A stretch of 64,000 bases of DNA from Chlorocebus sabaeus (Eukaryota; Chordata; Mammalia; Primates; Cercopithecidae): NCBI RefSeq assembly GCF_047675955.1, contig NC_132915.1, forward strand, positions 14,875,766-14,939,765. Reading direction: 5' to 3'. The notes under the pieces are model-generated. The model made no database searches, was not told the origin of the DNA, and saw nothing but the letters and a program-made list of their open reading frames with translations. Of this stretch, positions 1 to 10,510 are shown one piece after another; position 1 is the stretch's first letter, and each line of letters begins with the position of its first letter. Position numbers and translations under genes: made by a program.

Positions 1-274
1 ATTCTTTTGGTAGACATGTATTTTCATTTCTCTTGGGTAAATACTTAGGAGTGGAACTGCCAAATCATGTGATAAGTGTATGTTTATCTTTATAAAAACT
101 GCCAAATTCCTTTCCAAAGTAGTTGCACAATTTTATAATCCCACTAGAATTTCATGAGAGCTCAATTTGCTCTACATCTTTGTCAAAACTTAGAATTGTT
201 ATGCTTTTAATTTTTGTTACTCTAGTGGATGTTAAATGTTATTTCAATTTTGGTTCTAATGTGCAATTTCATCA
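1..274 (-). mobile_element. L1M-type LINE-1, 3' part, antisense
   Basis: The text follows the reverse complement of old mammalian L1 3' sequence: an 'aggagtggaactgcc' run, then 'aaactgccaaattcctttccaaagt', then the 'ttttaattttt...actctagtggatgttaaatg' block. The match is diverged, as expected for an L1M family. It is cut at the window start and disrupted after about 274 by the rearrangement described next. It continues after 598. Confidence 0.8.
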
Positions 275-322
275 TAAAACGTAAGGAAACATTTTTATGA
301 TGAAAATGCACATTAGAACCAA
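250..322. repeat. Inverted repeat (25-bp stem, 23-base loop)
   Basis: Arms at 250-274 and 298-322 are reverse complements with one mismatch in 25; the spacer is 275-297. The right arm recurs as a direct copy at 573-597. A second small palindrome follows at about 598-617 (aattgaaat / atttcaatt). Confidence 0.85.
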
Positions 323-597
323 TACCTAATGTAGATGACAGGTTGATGGGTAAAGCAAACCACATGGCACGTGTATACCTGTGTAACAAACCTGCACATT
401 CTGCACATATATCCCAGAATTTAAAGTATGAAAAAAAAGATACTAAAAATGAAAGCTACTTACCACTATATAAAAAAGGGACTAAAATCAAATGAAACAA
501 TGTTTTATTGAACCACCTTAGAACCATATAATTTTGGCACACTAGAACCAGAATTGATGAATCAATGTTTCATCATGAAAATGCACATTAGAACCAA
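275..597 (+). mobile_element. Insertion with a primate L1 3' tail inside the older L1
   Basis: Positions 323-437 match the 3' end of a primate L1 (L1PA/L1PB type) on the plus strand: 'tacctaatgtagatgacagg', 'ggcacgtgtatacctgtgtaac', 'cctgcacattctgcacatat', then a short A run at 430-437. The tail is followed by 135 bases of unassigned sequence. A 25-base direct repeat (24 of 25 identical) flanks the block at 298-322 and 573-597 and may be the target duplication. If so, the unassigned part could be 3'-transduced, although no terminal A run closes it. See the finding on the palindrome. Confidence 0.6.
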
Positions 598-2807
598 AAT
601 TGAAATACTATTTCAATTCATAGTCTTATTAGTCATATCTTTTTTTCTGAAGTATCTGTAGAAGTCTCTTGGTTGTTTGTCTCACATACATATATGATTT
701 CAAGATATCTTCTTACAGTAGGTATGGCATGATTTCATTTTCTTAATTATTATTCCTGAAGATAAGTTTTAAATTGTGATGATATCCAATTTACAAGTGA
801 TTATCATACTTTATCTTATATTCTGTGATCTTGTTGAGTTCACTTATTAATTCTAATGTTTTTTGATTCCTTGATATTTTCAACAAGGTAAGCATGTTGT
901 CTAAGAATACCAATAGTGTTACTTCTTTTCAATATTTATGACTTTTATTTCTTGGCTCATTGTACTGGCCAGACCAGATCTCCAGTACAATATATAATAG
1001 AATTCACAACAGTGGTTATTTTTGCCAGATTCTTGCTCTTAGTGTTCAGTTTCTGATCATCAAGTATGAGAAGCTCTAAGTTTTTTTTTCTAATGTATGT
1101 GCTTTATCAAGTTAGAAAAAAATCCCTTCTATTTCTAGTTTCCTGAGTTCATATATCTAAGTGTTTAATATTTATCCAATGGTTTTTCAGGAAGTACCAA
1201 GATGTTCATTTGGTTGTTCTCCTTTGTTCTATTAATATGGTGAAACACATTGATTCATTTCTGAATGTTTAAATAACCTTGCATTTCTGCATCATGAAGT
1301 CTTGTCTTTGATATATATTGCTGACCTCTATTTGCTAATGTTTTTTTGAGGATTTTTGCATCTATATTCATGATGAACAATGATCTGTAGTTTTATTTTC
1401 TTGTAATGTCTTTGGTCTTATCAGGGTTATGTTGTTCTCATAAAAAGAATTGAAAAGTATTACCTTCTCTAATATTTAAAAGATTTTCTGTAAAATTAGT
1501 GTTATTTCCTTAAGTGTTTGATAAAATTCACTAGAAAAACCATCTAACCCTCAAGTTGTATCTGTCAGAAGAATTTCTCTTTATTATCCTTAATAACTAT
1601 GTGACTATTTGCCATTTTGCTTTTTCTTCAGTTAGTTTTACTAAATGTTTTCAAGAGATTTCTCCATTTCATTTAAGTTATCAAGTTTATTGGTATAACA
1701 TTCTTTATTTTATTCATTTATTATACTTTTGGTATCTTTAGAATCTATAATGATTGACATCACATCTCTCATACCAATTTTGAAAACTTGTGGCTTCCCT
1801 TTTTACTTGATGAGTATTTTAAAGGTTTTATCAATTTTCTTAACATTTTAAAAGAACCAACTTTGCCTTTATTATTTCCCCTATTGCTAGTATATTGCTG
1901 ATTCTGATATATCTTCCGATATTTATTATGTGATCTTTCTAATTATTTTTTCTTTAATTTGCTTTTTGTTTTCTAATGTGTAAGTATAAGTCACTTACTT
2001 TAAACTTTTCCTTTCTAATACACTCTCATAAGACTATAAACGTCCTCTTATACAATGTTTTATCTGTATCCTTCACATTTTGATATGTCATATTCTTATT
2101 CATATTTTGTATAAAATATCTTCTCATTTTTGTAATGATTTTCCATTTATAGATCTGCTATTTAATTTCAAAATATTTTGGGAATTACTATACATACTTT
2201 TTTACTGATTTTGAATTTAATTCCATTGCAGTTAGAGAACATACTCTGAAAGATTTCCATCCTTGAAATTTATTGAGACATATTTTATGGGCTAGCATAT
2301 GGTCTATCTTGATGAACATTTTATGTGCACTTGAAAGAAATGTGTGTTTTGCAGGTGGTGAATGCTGTGTTCTATAAATGTCAGTTAGGTCAAGTTAGTT
2401 GATACAGTTCAGATTGTCTACATTCTTACTGAGTTGCTGTTTCATTGTTCTATCAATTACTAAAAGAAGGCTTTAAAATATCTGTAGGTATGATTTTGAA
2501 TATTTTGATGATTCCTTTTAGTTCTGTCAGTTTTTGTTTCATGTATGTTGAACCCAATTTTTTAGTTGTATACACATTTAGAACTGTTATTTCTTACTGA
2601 TAGATTTTGCTTTTCCTCACTGTGAAATATTCTTCCTGAATTCTAGAAATACTATTGATTTTGAAGTCTAATTCATCCTATACAAATATAGCTGCACCAG
2701 CTTTCTTATATCTGTTGGTTTCATGCTACATCTTTTCTCATCTTTTACTTTCACCCTATCTGTGTCTTTATATTTAATTTTTTTTTTTTTTTTTTTGTAG
2801 GAAGCTT

Positions 2808-3012
2808 GTAGTTGGGTCTTGGTTTGCTATCCAGTTTGACAATCTCTCTATCTCAATAGGGATGTTTCTTATACATTCATCTAATATAATTTTTGACATA
2901 GTCATGTTTCAGTAGTCAGGTCTTGGCTTGCATTCAGTTTGATAATCTGTCTATCTCAATAGGGATGTTTCTTATATATACGTTTAATGTAATTTTTTAC
3001 AAAGTCGTGTTT
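2808..3012. repeat. Tandem duplication of about 104 bp inside the L1
   Basis: Two adjacent diverged copies, about 2808-2911 and 2912-3012, share 'ggtcttgg', 'cagtttga', 'tctatctcaatagggatgtttcttata' and 'gt(c)atgttt'. The copies differ at several positions and by an indel. The duplication is private to this L1 as far as I can judge, because the L1 consensus has one copy. Confidence 0.8.
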
Positions 3013-3559
3013 AAATGTACCATCATACTATTTGTTTTCCATTTACTCATTTTTGTTTTTGTTTCTGTGGTCATCTTTTCTTGTCATCTTTGGGTTTATC
3101 AATTTTTATATGTACATTTATGTTCTCTGTTGGCTTTATAGGTATAACTGTTTTGATTATTTTCTTTACTGGTTGAGCTAGTACTAACAATACACATCCT
3201 TAATCTATCACAGCCTAGTGAGTGTTCATGTTGTATCATTTTATGTTACAGGCCTTTCAGTTTCCACTTTTACTTCCAAATTCATGCTGTAGTATCTCAA
3301 CCATAGCATAATTCTATTTACTTGCTTCCTCTTTTGTTCTCTTGTTGTTATGTCTTATATTTCTATGTGTATTATCAGTTACAACTTAAAATATTATTAC
3401 TTTTGCTTTAAATAATCTTTTAAGGAAATTTCAAAAATAAAAAAACACTATCTTTTTAATTCACTCATTTATTTAGCATTTCTTTTATTCTTCATTACTT
3501 CCCATATGTTCACATTTCATCTGGAATTTATTTTCTTCAGCTGGAGAAACCTCTTTTAG

Positions 3560-3562
<3 letters not shown>

Positions 3563-3591
<29 letters not shown>
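3563..3591. repeat. Poly-T run (29)
   Basis: An uninterrupted T run within antisense L1. It creates a spurious lysine-rich frame on the minus strand. Confidence 0.95.
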
Positions 3592-3593
<2 letters not shown>

Positions 3594-4122
3594 AGTGTAG
3601 ACGGGCTGGTAACAAATAAATAATATTTTACCTCTCTATAGTATTCTGGACTGACACTTTTTTCTTTCAGAATTTTAAAGAAGTTGTTTCTTTGTCTTCT
3701 GTCCCTCGATGAACAGGCATAGCTCATTTTATTGTTCTTTACAGATATTATGCTTCTTCCAAATTGAAGGTTTGTGACCACCCTGTGTTGAAGAAGTCCA
3801 TCAATGCCATTTTCCCAAAAGCACGTACTCATTTTGTGTCTCTGCGTCGCACTTGGGTAATTCCTGCACTATTTCAGACCTCTTCATTGTTATTATATTG
3901 TATCTGTTATGTATCTGTGATCAGTGATCTTTGATATTTTCATTGTTTTGAGGCACCACAATCTTGCCCTTATAGGATGGCAACTTTAATTGACAAATGG
4001 GTATGTATTCTGCTTACTCCACTGACTGGCCATTCCTCTGTCTTTCCCCTTTCCTTGGGCTTCCCTATTTGGTGAGACACAATATTGAAATTAGACCAAT
4101 GGTCTCTAAGTGTCCAAGTGAA

Positions 4123-5880
4123 AGGGGGAGTTGTGCATCTCTGACTTTAAATCAAAAGCTAGAAATGACTAAATATAGGAAGGAAGTCATGTTGAAAACT
4201 GACATAAGCCGAAAAGCAGGCCTCTAATGCCAAACATTTAGCCAAGGTGTGAATGCAAAGAAAAAGTTCTTGAAGGAAATTTAAAGTGCTACTCCAGTGA
4301 ACACACAAAGGATGAGAAAGCAAAACAGTCTTGCTGATATGGAGAAAGTTTAAGTGGTCTGGATAGAAAATCAAACCAACTACAACATTCCCTTGAGCCA
4401 AACGTAATCCAGAGCAAAGCTCTAACTCTTTTGATTCTACAAAGGTTGAGGGAGGTGAAGAAGCTGAAGAAGAAGAGTTTGAAACTAGCGGAGGTTGGCT
4501 CATGAGGTTTAAGGAAAGAAGCTGTTTGGGTAACATAAAAGTGCAAGGTGAAGCAGCAGGTGCTGATGTAGAAGCTCCAGCGAGTTATCCAGAAGATCTA
4601 GCAAAGATCACTGATGAAAGTGGTTACACTGAACAACAGATTTTCAATGTAGGTAAAACAGCCTTCTGTTGGAAGATGCCATCTAGGACTTTCACTGCTA
4701 GGGAGGAGAAGTCAATGCCTGGCTTCAAAGCTTCAAGGGAAAGCCTGACTCTCTGTTAGGGGCTAATGCAACTGGTGACTAAGTTGAAGTCAATGCTCAT
4801 TTGTTATTCCAATAATCCTAGGGCACTTAAGAATCATGCTAAATCTACTCTGCCTGTGCTCTATAAATTGCATAAAAAGCCTAGATGAGAGCACATCTGT
4901 GTTCAGCATGGCTTAGTGAATATTTTAAGCCCATTGTTGAGATTTACTGCTCAGGAAAAAATAATCCTTTCAAAATATTATTGCTCATTGACAATGCACC
5001 TAGTCACTCAAGAGATCTGATAGAGGTATACAAGGAGATTAATGTTGCTTTCATGCCTGTTAATAAATCCAGCCTATGAATTAATAAGTAATTTAAACTT
5101 TCAAGTCTTATTAGTTGATAAATACATGTTGGATTTGGGCAAAGCAAATTGGAAACCTTCTGGAAAGAATTCACCATTCTAGATGCCATTAAAAGCATTT
5201 CTAAATCATAGAATGAGGTCAAAATATCAACATGAAAAGGAGTTTGGAAGAATTTGATTCCAACCTCATGAATAACTTTGAGAGAGGTTAAACACTTTAG
5301 TGGAGGAAGTAACTGCAGATGCCAGCAAGAAATTAGAATTAGGAGTGGAGGCTGACGATGTGACTGAATTGCTGTCATCTTGTGATGAAACTTGAATGGG
5401 TGAGGAGCTGCTTCTTATGGATGACCTAAGTGGTTCCTTCAGATGGAATCTATTCCTGTTGAAGATCCTGTGAACTCTGCTGAAATGACAACCAAAAATT
5501 TGGAATATTACATACACTTAGTTGATAAAGCAGCAGTAGGTTCTGAGAGGATTGACTCCAATTTTGAAAGAAGTTCTATTGTGGGTAAAATGCTATCAAA
5601 CAGCATTGTGTGCTACAGAGAAAGCTTTTATGAATGGAATGATTATTCAGTGTGGCAAACTTTTTTGTCTTATTTTAAGAAATTGCCACAGCTGGGATGC
5701 TGTGCTTATGTAGTAGCCATTCTTTTGTTTCTTTACTTCTCGAGTAAACTTGCTTTTACTTTAAGAAAAGAAAAAAAATTGTCACAATCACCTCTATCTT
5801 TAGCAACCACCATGGTGATCAGTTAGCAGCTATCAACATGAAGGCAAGAACCTCCATCAGCAAAAAGATTACAAGTTGCT
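4123..5880 (+). pseudogene. Tigger1 transposase remnant (inactive)
   Basis: The DDE transposase reading is broken into pieces in different frames. The N-terminal HTH portion survives as 'SLTLNQKLEM' (within 3997-4227). A middle piece at 4502-4759 holds '[10 protein letters not shown]' and '[11 protein letters not shown]'. The piece at 4885-5079 holds '[16 protein letters not shown]'. The C-terminal part (5443-5690) includes 'LVDKAA' and 'SNFERSS'. In the family the first catalytic aspartate lies in an FNVDETAF-type motif; here codon 4652-4654 is GGT (Gly), so that residue is lost. The second aspartate (GAC, 4990-4992) is kept. There are stops, frameshifts and a deletion after about 5076. The enzyme cannot be active. 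Confidence 0.9.
5691..5775 (+). mobile_element. Mini retro-insertion: polyadenylated ERV LTR transcript end
   Basis: About 85 extra bases split the Tigger1 C-terminal coding region. They are flanked by direct repeats AAATTGCCACA (5680-5690) and AAATTGTCACA (5776-5786), 10 of 11 identical. The insert reads 'gtagccattcttttgtttc...taaacttgctttt' and ends in an A-rich tail (5762-5775). It resembles the R/polyadenylation part of the LTR10-like LTR found in this same window on the minus strand (about 48386-48450). It therefore looks like the polyadenylated 3' end of an LTR transcript copied back by L1 machinery. It produces the hydrophobic tail of the 127-residue frame at 5443-5826, which is not transposase. 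Confidence 0.75.
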
Positions 5881-6106
5881 GAGAGCTCAGATGATTGTTA
5901 GAACTTTCTTAAGCAATAGAGTATTTTTAAAGTATGTACTTTTTAAAGACATAATGCTTTTGCATACTTAATAGACTACAGTATAGGACAAACATAACTT
6001 CTATATGTAGTGGCAAACAAAAATATTTATGTCATTTGCCTTATTATGATACTTACTTTATTGCAGTGGTAGGGACTACACCCACGGTATCTCCAAGGTA
6101 TGCCTC

Positions 6107-7153
6107 TATTTTGATAGGAAGTCAAGTATAATTGATATTATTCCCTTTATGTAATCCATCTTTTTCTATTTGTCTGCAATTAATTCATTAATGCCATATT
6201 TAATTTTAAGTTCTAGATTGCATTTATAACAGGTTCTTCATAGTCTTTATTTACTAAATCTAATTTTTTGGTGTTGGTATCTTTTAGCTAATTGTTTTTG
6301 CTTGTTTATTTTCTATTTCTTTGCCTACTTAGTAATTTTTTATGTGTACACTGGATTGTGTTTTATTATTTCCTTCTGAAGTGTGTTAGTTTTTGTTCTG
6401 GTAGCCAGTTAAATTGCTGTGTTATAACTGTGAAGTTAAGGTGTACTTTTATATTTTATTAGAATGAATCTACATAAAGTTCAAGACACTTCTCAAGTTC
6501 TACCTTGGTGGGCTCAACCTCCTAATTCTGTCTCCGATGTGGATTATGTTGAAATTGGTTATAAGAGTTTTTAGGGCAGGTATAGAGTAGACCTTACAGT
6601 CAGTTACAGTTTTATTTCTAAGGAATAGCCTTCCAGGTGTCTTAGTTGGATGCCGAAGGTGTTAATGAGATCTATCTACTCTGGCTGTACTAGAACTCCA
6701 GTAACTCCTGACACTGATTGGCCTTTAATATCAGTGTTCTATTCTAGGTCTCATGGTGACAGATCTCAGGTAAGTCCAACAGGTGTGTTTGTGTCCTATA
6801 CATGCCAGCTCAGTCCTCGGTCATGGACTCATAGGAAAACCTTACTTGGAACCCTGCATTTCCCTTTCCCACACAGCTCTTTCTCTTCAGGGCCTTGTTC
6901 AGTAGACAACAGTCACTTCAGTACCTTTAGAGCCTGTTCTCTGGCTTTTCAGTTACATGGAACCATTATGCTCTACTTAGCTACAGATCTTCATGCTGTG
7001 GTTAGGAAATTGCTCTCGGGCAGAGAATTGGGAGACCTTGGGGATCACCTTGTTAGTTTACCTTTTCTCAAAAATTTAAGTCCTTTACTGCCTATCATCA
7101 AACAACAGAAAATAGCTGCTTCATATTTTATCCAGTTTTTTAGTTGTTTATAG
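6107..7153 (-). mobile_element. Old L1, antisense, continuing past Tigger1
   Basis: The T-rich antisense L1 text resumes directly after the Tigger1 right end ('ttttgataggaagtcaag', then 'tttgtctgcaattaattc'). Further on it becomes too diverged to follow base by base. It includes a 167-residue open frame (6650-7153) with no recognisable domain. The L1 text seems to resume briefly after the LTR ('cagaggactagaacaac', 7853). Confidence 0.5.
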
Positions 7154-7691
7154 TGTGATCCCAAAGTATCTAAGCGAGGTCTCAATCAATTTAGCAAGCT
7201 TATTTTGCCAAGGTTAAGGATGTGCCTGTGACACAGCCTCAGGAGGTCCTGACATGTGCCCGAGGTGATCAGAGTGCAGCTTGATTTTATATGTTTAGGG
7301 AGACGTGAGATGTCAGTCAATATGTGTAAGATGTACATTGGTTCATTCTGGAAAGGCGAGAGAAAGGGTGGTGAGGGCGGGGAGGCAGGGGAGTTTCCAG
7401 GTCATAGTAGAGACAAAGGTTGCATTCTTTGAGTATCTGATCAGCCTTGCACTGAATATACAATTTAGACTGGCTCAATGAATCTGCATTTTTACATAAA
7501 CAATAGGGCAGAGGAAACAAGCAGATATGCCTTTGTCTCAGGTGAGCAGAAGGATGACTTTCTGTCTCACACCTGTGACAATAAGCTACCATTTCCATTG
7601 CCAGGGTGAAATTCAACAGAACCGTTTTAGGGTAAAGATCTTGATGTTGACAAGGAATTGCACTGTGTGCAAATTGTGGAGGTATGTAGTG

Positions 7692-7729
<38 letters not shown>

Positions 7730-7847
7730 ATTTGTAGCTATCTTATTTAGGAATAAAATGGCAAGCAGGTTGCCTGATGGTAGTTCCCAGCTTGATTTTT
7801 GCCTTGGCTTAGGGATATTGGGGTCCCAAGATTTATTTTCTTTCACA
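7154..7847 (-). mobile_element. Solo ERV1-type LTR (LTR8/LTR1-like)
   Basis: It begins TGTGATCC at 7154 and ends TTTCACA at 7847, the TG...CA form of an LTR read on the minus strand. Diagnostic blocks (plus-strand reading) are 'ttgccaaggttaagga', 'cacagcctcaggaggtcctga', 'atatgtgtaagatgtacattggttc', and 'ggggtcccaagatttatttt' near the end. These match the class-I LTR family I know as LTR8/LTR1; the exact subfamily is uncertain. A 33-base T run lies inside. I could not see a clean 4-bp target duplication. No internal retroviral genes are present. Confidence 0.75.
7693..7725. repeat. Poly-T run (33)
   Basis: Uninterrupted T run inside the LTR; source of a spurious poly-Phe frame. Confidence 0.95.
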
Positions 7848-8894
7848 ATGTTCAGAGGACTAGAACAACACAAACTTTCATTCATGTCTGGAAGTGGTAC
7901 TATATTTGTATCTGTTTGTTGTTAACCCACATTCATTTCAATTTATTGAAATAGGAATTTTCCAGCAACATAAAATTACTTACATATTCAACCAATTGAA
8001 GTGGCTTAGTAAGCAAAGCATATGTGAGCTTGTTCCAGAGAAGGGAGGCTATACTTGGAGAAATTAAGCCCCAAGCCATAATTTTAATGGCCTATAATTA
8101 AAAGTCTTAAATTGAATAAAACAGGATACAAGAAAAGTAACGCAAAACATTTCTGTTATTGTTTTTGTTTATCTGGTAGGTCTATGAGCAAATGATGAAG
8201 ATTTAGACTTTGTGGCTAAGAGCCATCTTTCTCTCTGCAATGTTTTGCTACAATAACATTTGGCAGCCAGCTGGGTAGCAAGGCTTTTAAAATTTGAGAT
8301 AAAGAGAATCATCAATACATTCATAAAGGATGTAGCCTCATTTTAAGGTTTACTGTAGGGATATTGGTGATGCTCAGTCTACAGTCCATAGAGGCGCTTG
8401 CTGTGCTGCTGATTAGAAGAAAATGTAATTAATTGCATTCAGTTTTTTAGCCCATAAAGAGCAAATGCTATTTAAAGTTTAATTTTACTGAGCAATCTGT
8501 TTGTGTAACTGGGTGGAAATGTTACCTTTTCTCTTTTAGAGCATCCATAGTAATATATTCTGTATGGTGTTAATGGGATCTTTAGTTTGCAGCAACTTGG
8601 TTTTTTTTTGTTTGTTTGTTTGTTGCTTGTTTTTGCTACAAATTAACTAGATGGACTCCTTGAGGTTCTTCTTAATTGTATTCCAGTTGAATCTAATCTA
8701 TGTTTTCTACAATCTATTACTTTACTAAACACACTAAACATTTATTTACTTAAAATAGAAGTGTGTGAGACACTCTGTGCATTGGTAGATTCAAGACTAA
8801 GCTTTTACCTCAATACCTTAATGTCTAACAGGAGGATTATACAATTCTCCTGTTTTTCATCCTTTGGATGAAAAACAGTATTAATAGATATCTG
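7848..8894. other. Spacer, mostly unassigned
   Basis: Beyond a short possible L1 remnant at the left I recognise no repeat family or coding sequence. It contains a GTTT-rich run at about 8606-8632 and the perfect hairpin listed at 8850-8878. Confidence 0.5.
8850..8878. repeat. Perfect 13-bp hairpin with 3-base loop
   Basis: CTGTTTTTCATCC (8850-8862), loop TTT, then its exact reverse complement GGATGAAAAACAG (8866-8878). The element is also flanked by a weaker CAGGAG / CTCCTG pair on the left (8829-8851). Confidence 0.9.
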
Positions 8895-9013
8895 CTCTAC
8901 ACATATTAGTCTACAGAGTCTAAGCAATTCCAATAAAAATTCTCAAAAGATTTGTAACAATAATTTTAATAGTCATATGAGAGAGTAAATATTTAATAAT
9001 TCATAAGACCATT

Positions 9014-9413
9014 ATTCCCCCTAGAGAGAGGGTCTCACTCTGTCACCCAAGGTGGAGTGCAGTGGTAAAATCATAGCTTACTACATTCTTGACCTCATGA
9101 GCTCATGTGATCTTCCTGCCTCAGCCTCCAAAGTAGCTGGGACTACAGGTGTGCACCACCATGCCAGTCTATTTTTTTCTTTTTTTAAAAAATGTTTTCT
9201 TCCTTTCTTCCCTCCTTCCTTCCTTTCCTTTCCTTTCCTTTCCTTTCCTTTCCTTTCCTTTCCTTTCCTTTCCTTTCCTTTCTTACTTTCCTTTTGAGAC
9301 TGGGTCCCACCAAGTTCCTCAGGCTGATCTTGAACTCCTGGCCTCGAGCAACCCTCCTGCCTTGACCTCTAAAAGTGCTGGGATTACAGGTGTGAGCCAC
9401 TATGCCCGGCCAT
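9014..9413 (-). mobile_element. AluJ with expanded linker microsatellite
   Basis: Antisense Alu: 'gagggtctcactctgtcacccaa', 'ggagtgcagtggt', 'gcctcagcctcc', 'gggactacagg', then the left arm ending 'gggattacaggtgtgagccac'. Divergence and bases such as 'gatcttgaactcctggcctcgag' fit the J group. Target duplication is ATAAGACCATT (9003-9013) and ATAAGATCATT (9414-9424). The middle A-rich linker has become a TTTCC array. Confidence 0.93.
9199..9292. repeat. (TTTCC)n microsatellite
   Basis: About 15 near-perfect TTTCC units at 9223-9280, with variant CCTT-type units on the left. It sits in the linker of the AluJ. Confidence 0.97.
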
Positions 9414-9625
9414 ATAAGATCATTTTGAATTAGATGAGACCTACCCTATCAAATGTTCAGACGTTAGTATAAAACTATAGTAAATAACCCAACATGATAT
9501 TGGTGCAAGGGTAGAGAAATAGGAGCAGACTAAATGATCCACACTTATGTATATATGAAATTTTGTTGTATGTGTAATGGGGTAGAGAATTTGGTCATTT
9601 TTGTAATCAAGCTACCATAGCGAGC

Positions 9626-10488
9626 ATTCAAAACAGTAACTTTTCTCCTACTCATTAGGTGTCACCCTTTTCTAAAACATTCCAGTTGTTGGATTTGATT
9701 AAAATGCCTTCTGAAACTCCATCTCCCACCAGAAAAAAGTGAAGACTATAATTTTCTCTAAGTCAATGTTATTGTGGTATGTAATAAAGTGCCCCAAAAG
9801 TTTTAGTCAGACTTGAACTTTAATAAATTTAGAAGTATAACTGCTAGATCCTTCAAAAATCATTTTAAAAATGGTTTATTTAAATTATTTTCCACTATAA
9901 TTTTGGAAATTTATAATAATATATTTATATTTGTATTTTAGTTTTAATCCCTCTGATGGAAGATGGCACATGATTGAAATCTAAAAAAGTTTATTTTTCA
10001 AAATTCTCAGAACTCCCAAAATATAAAAGAAAATAAATAATTAAACCTTTAAATAATTTTAAAGATTGCAGTATTTATCATTCTTAAATTATTAAAGCCT
10101 AAAACTGCAGTAAGACTTTGGGACTTGTTTTCACTGGGACTAGAACTCCAGCCATTGGCAATCTTGCTTTTCTAGAAAATAGTTAAGAGCCATGAAGTAG
10201 GTGAAAAAGATGTGATGACCAATCAGAATAGATGATTCAAAGCCCATAAACTTAGTCACACACTAGTCACAAAACAGATCCTTGGGTGCTTCTTTTGAGC
10301 CTAGTTTACCTTTATTTTAGAAACATATTTAGCAAGTCTTATTACCTGGTCTCCAAAGCCACTTAGGTTAAAAGAAGTAAAGTAAAAGGCAGGAAAAAGA
10401 CTGCTACAGGCAAGCATACTTGCAACAGTAAAAGATGATAATTAACAGGCTGAAAGTAAGAAGGGAGACAGAAAAACTATAAGAAGTG
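9626..10488. other. AT-rich spacer, nothing recognised
   Basis: I see no repeat family, frame or RNA gene that I can support here. The stretch 9830-10100 is especially AT-rich. Confidence 0.5.
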
Positions 10489-10510
10489 CACACACACACA
10501 CACACACACA
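10489..10510. repeat. (CA)n microsatellite
   Basis: Eleven CA units. Confidence 0.97.

Larger units (their letters stand above)
598..3713 (-). mobile_element. L1M-type LINE-1, ORF2 region, antisense
   Basis: Continuous antisense L1 ORF2 text can be followed: 'cattgtactggccagacc', 'aatatggtgaaacacattgatt', 'gaggatttttgcatctatattcatgatgaacaatgatctgtag', the 'ttagagaacatactctg' block, 'catatggtctatctt', and 'cctatctgtgtctttatatttaa' near 2757. It is heavily mutated, with no usable frame. After 3714 it is interrupted by Tigger1 and resumes at 6107. Confidence 0.75.
3714..6106 (+). mobile_element. Tigger1: Tigger1 DNA transposon, nearly full length
   Basis: Cut-and-paste element of the pogo/Tc1-mariner (Tigger) group. 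The left end begins 'caggcat' at 3714, and the right end closes 'aaggtatgcctc' at 6106, the expected inverted terminus with its last base changed. The TA target dinucleotide is intact on the right (6107-6108) and mutated to AA on the left. The length is about 2.39 kb, close to the roughly 2.4 kb expected of Tigger1. Landmarks along the body include 'gaaggtttgtgaccaccctg' near 3765, 'gatcagtgatctttgata' near 3918, the transposase remnants, and the 3' 'tttattgcagtgg' block near 6058. It interrupts the minus-strand L1, which resumes on the other side, so it inserted after that L1. One extra insertion sits at 5691-5775. Confidence 0.93.
8895..9625 (+). mobile_element. L1M ORF2 fragment, sense, split by an AluJ
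   Basis: The left part 'tctaagcaattccaataaaaattc' and the right part 'aaaactatagtaaataacccaacatgatattgg...aggagcagactaaatgatccacac' follow the sense text of the L1 ORF2 C-terminal coding region. The AluJ at 9014-9413 interrupts it. It is degenerate and has no open frame. Confidence 0.65.

Noticed and set aside
3485..3832. 115-residue minus-strand frame with a lysine run
   Set aside because: It crosses the 29-base T run and the L1/Tigger1 junction; no domain.
4159..4536. 125-residue minus-strand frame
   Set aside because: Antisense shadow of the Tigger1 transposase remnant.
6650..7153. 167-residue plus-strand frame, the longest in the window
   Set aside because: It lies in degenerate antisense L1 and ends at the LTR boundary; composition is Ser/Leu-rich with no recognisable domain, no gene structure.
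7527..7727. Frame ending in poly-Phe
   Set aside because: Product of the 33-base T run inside an LTR.
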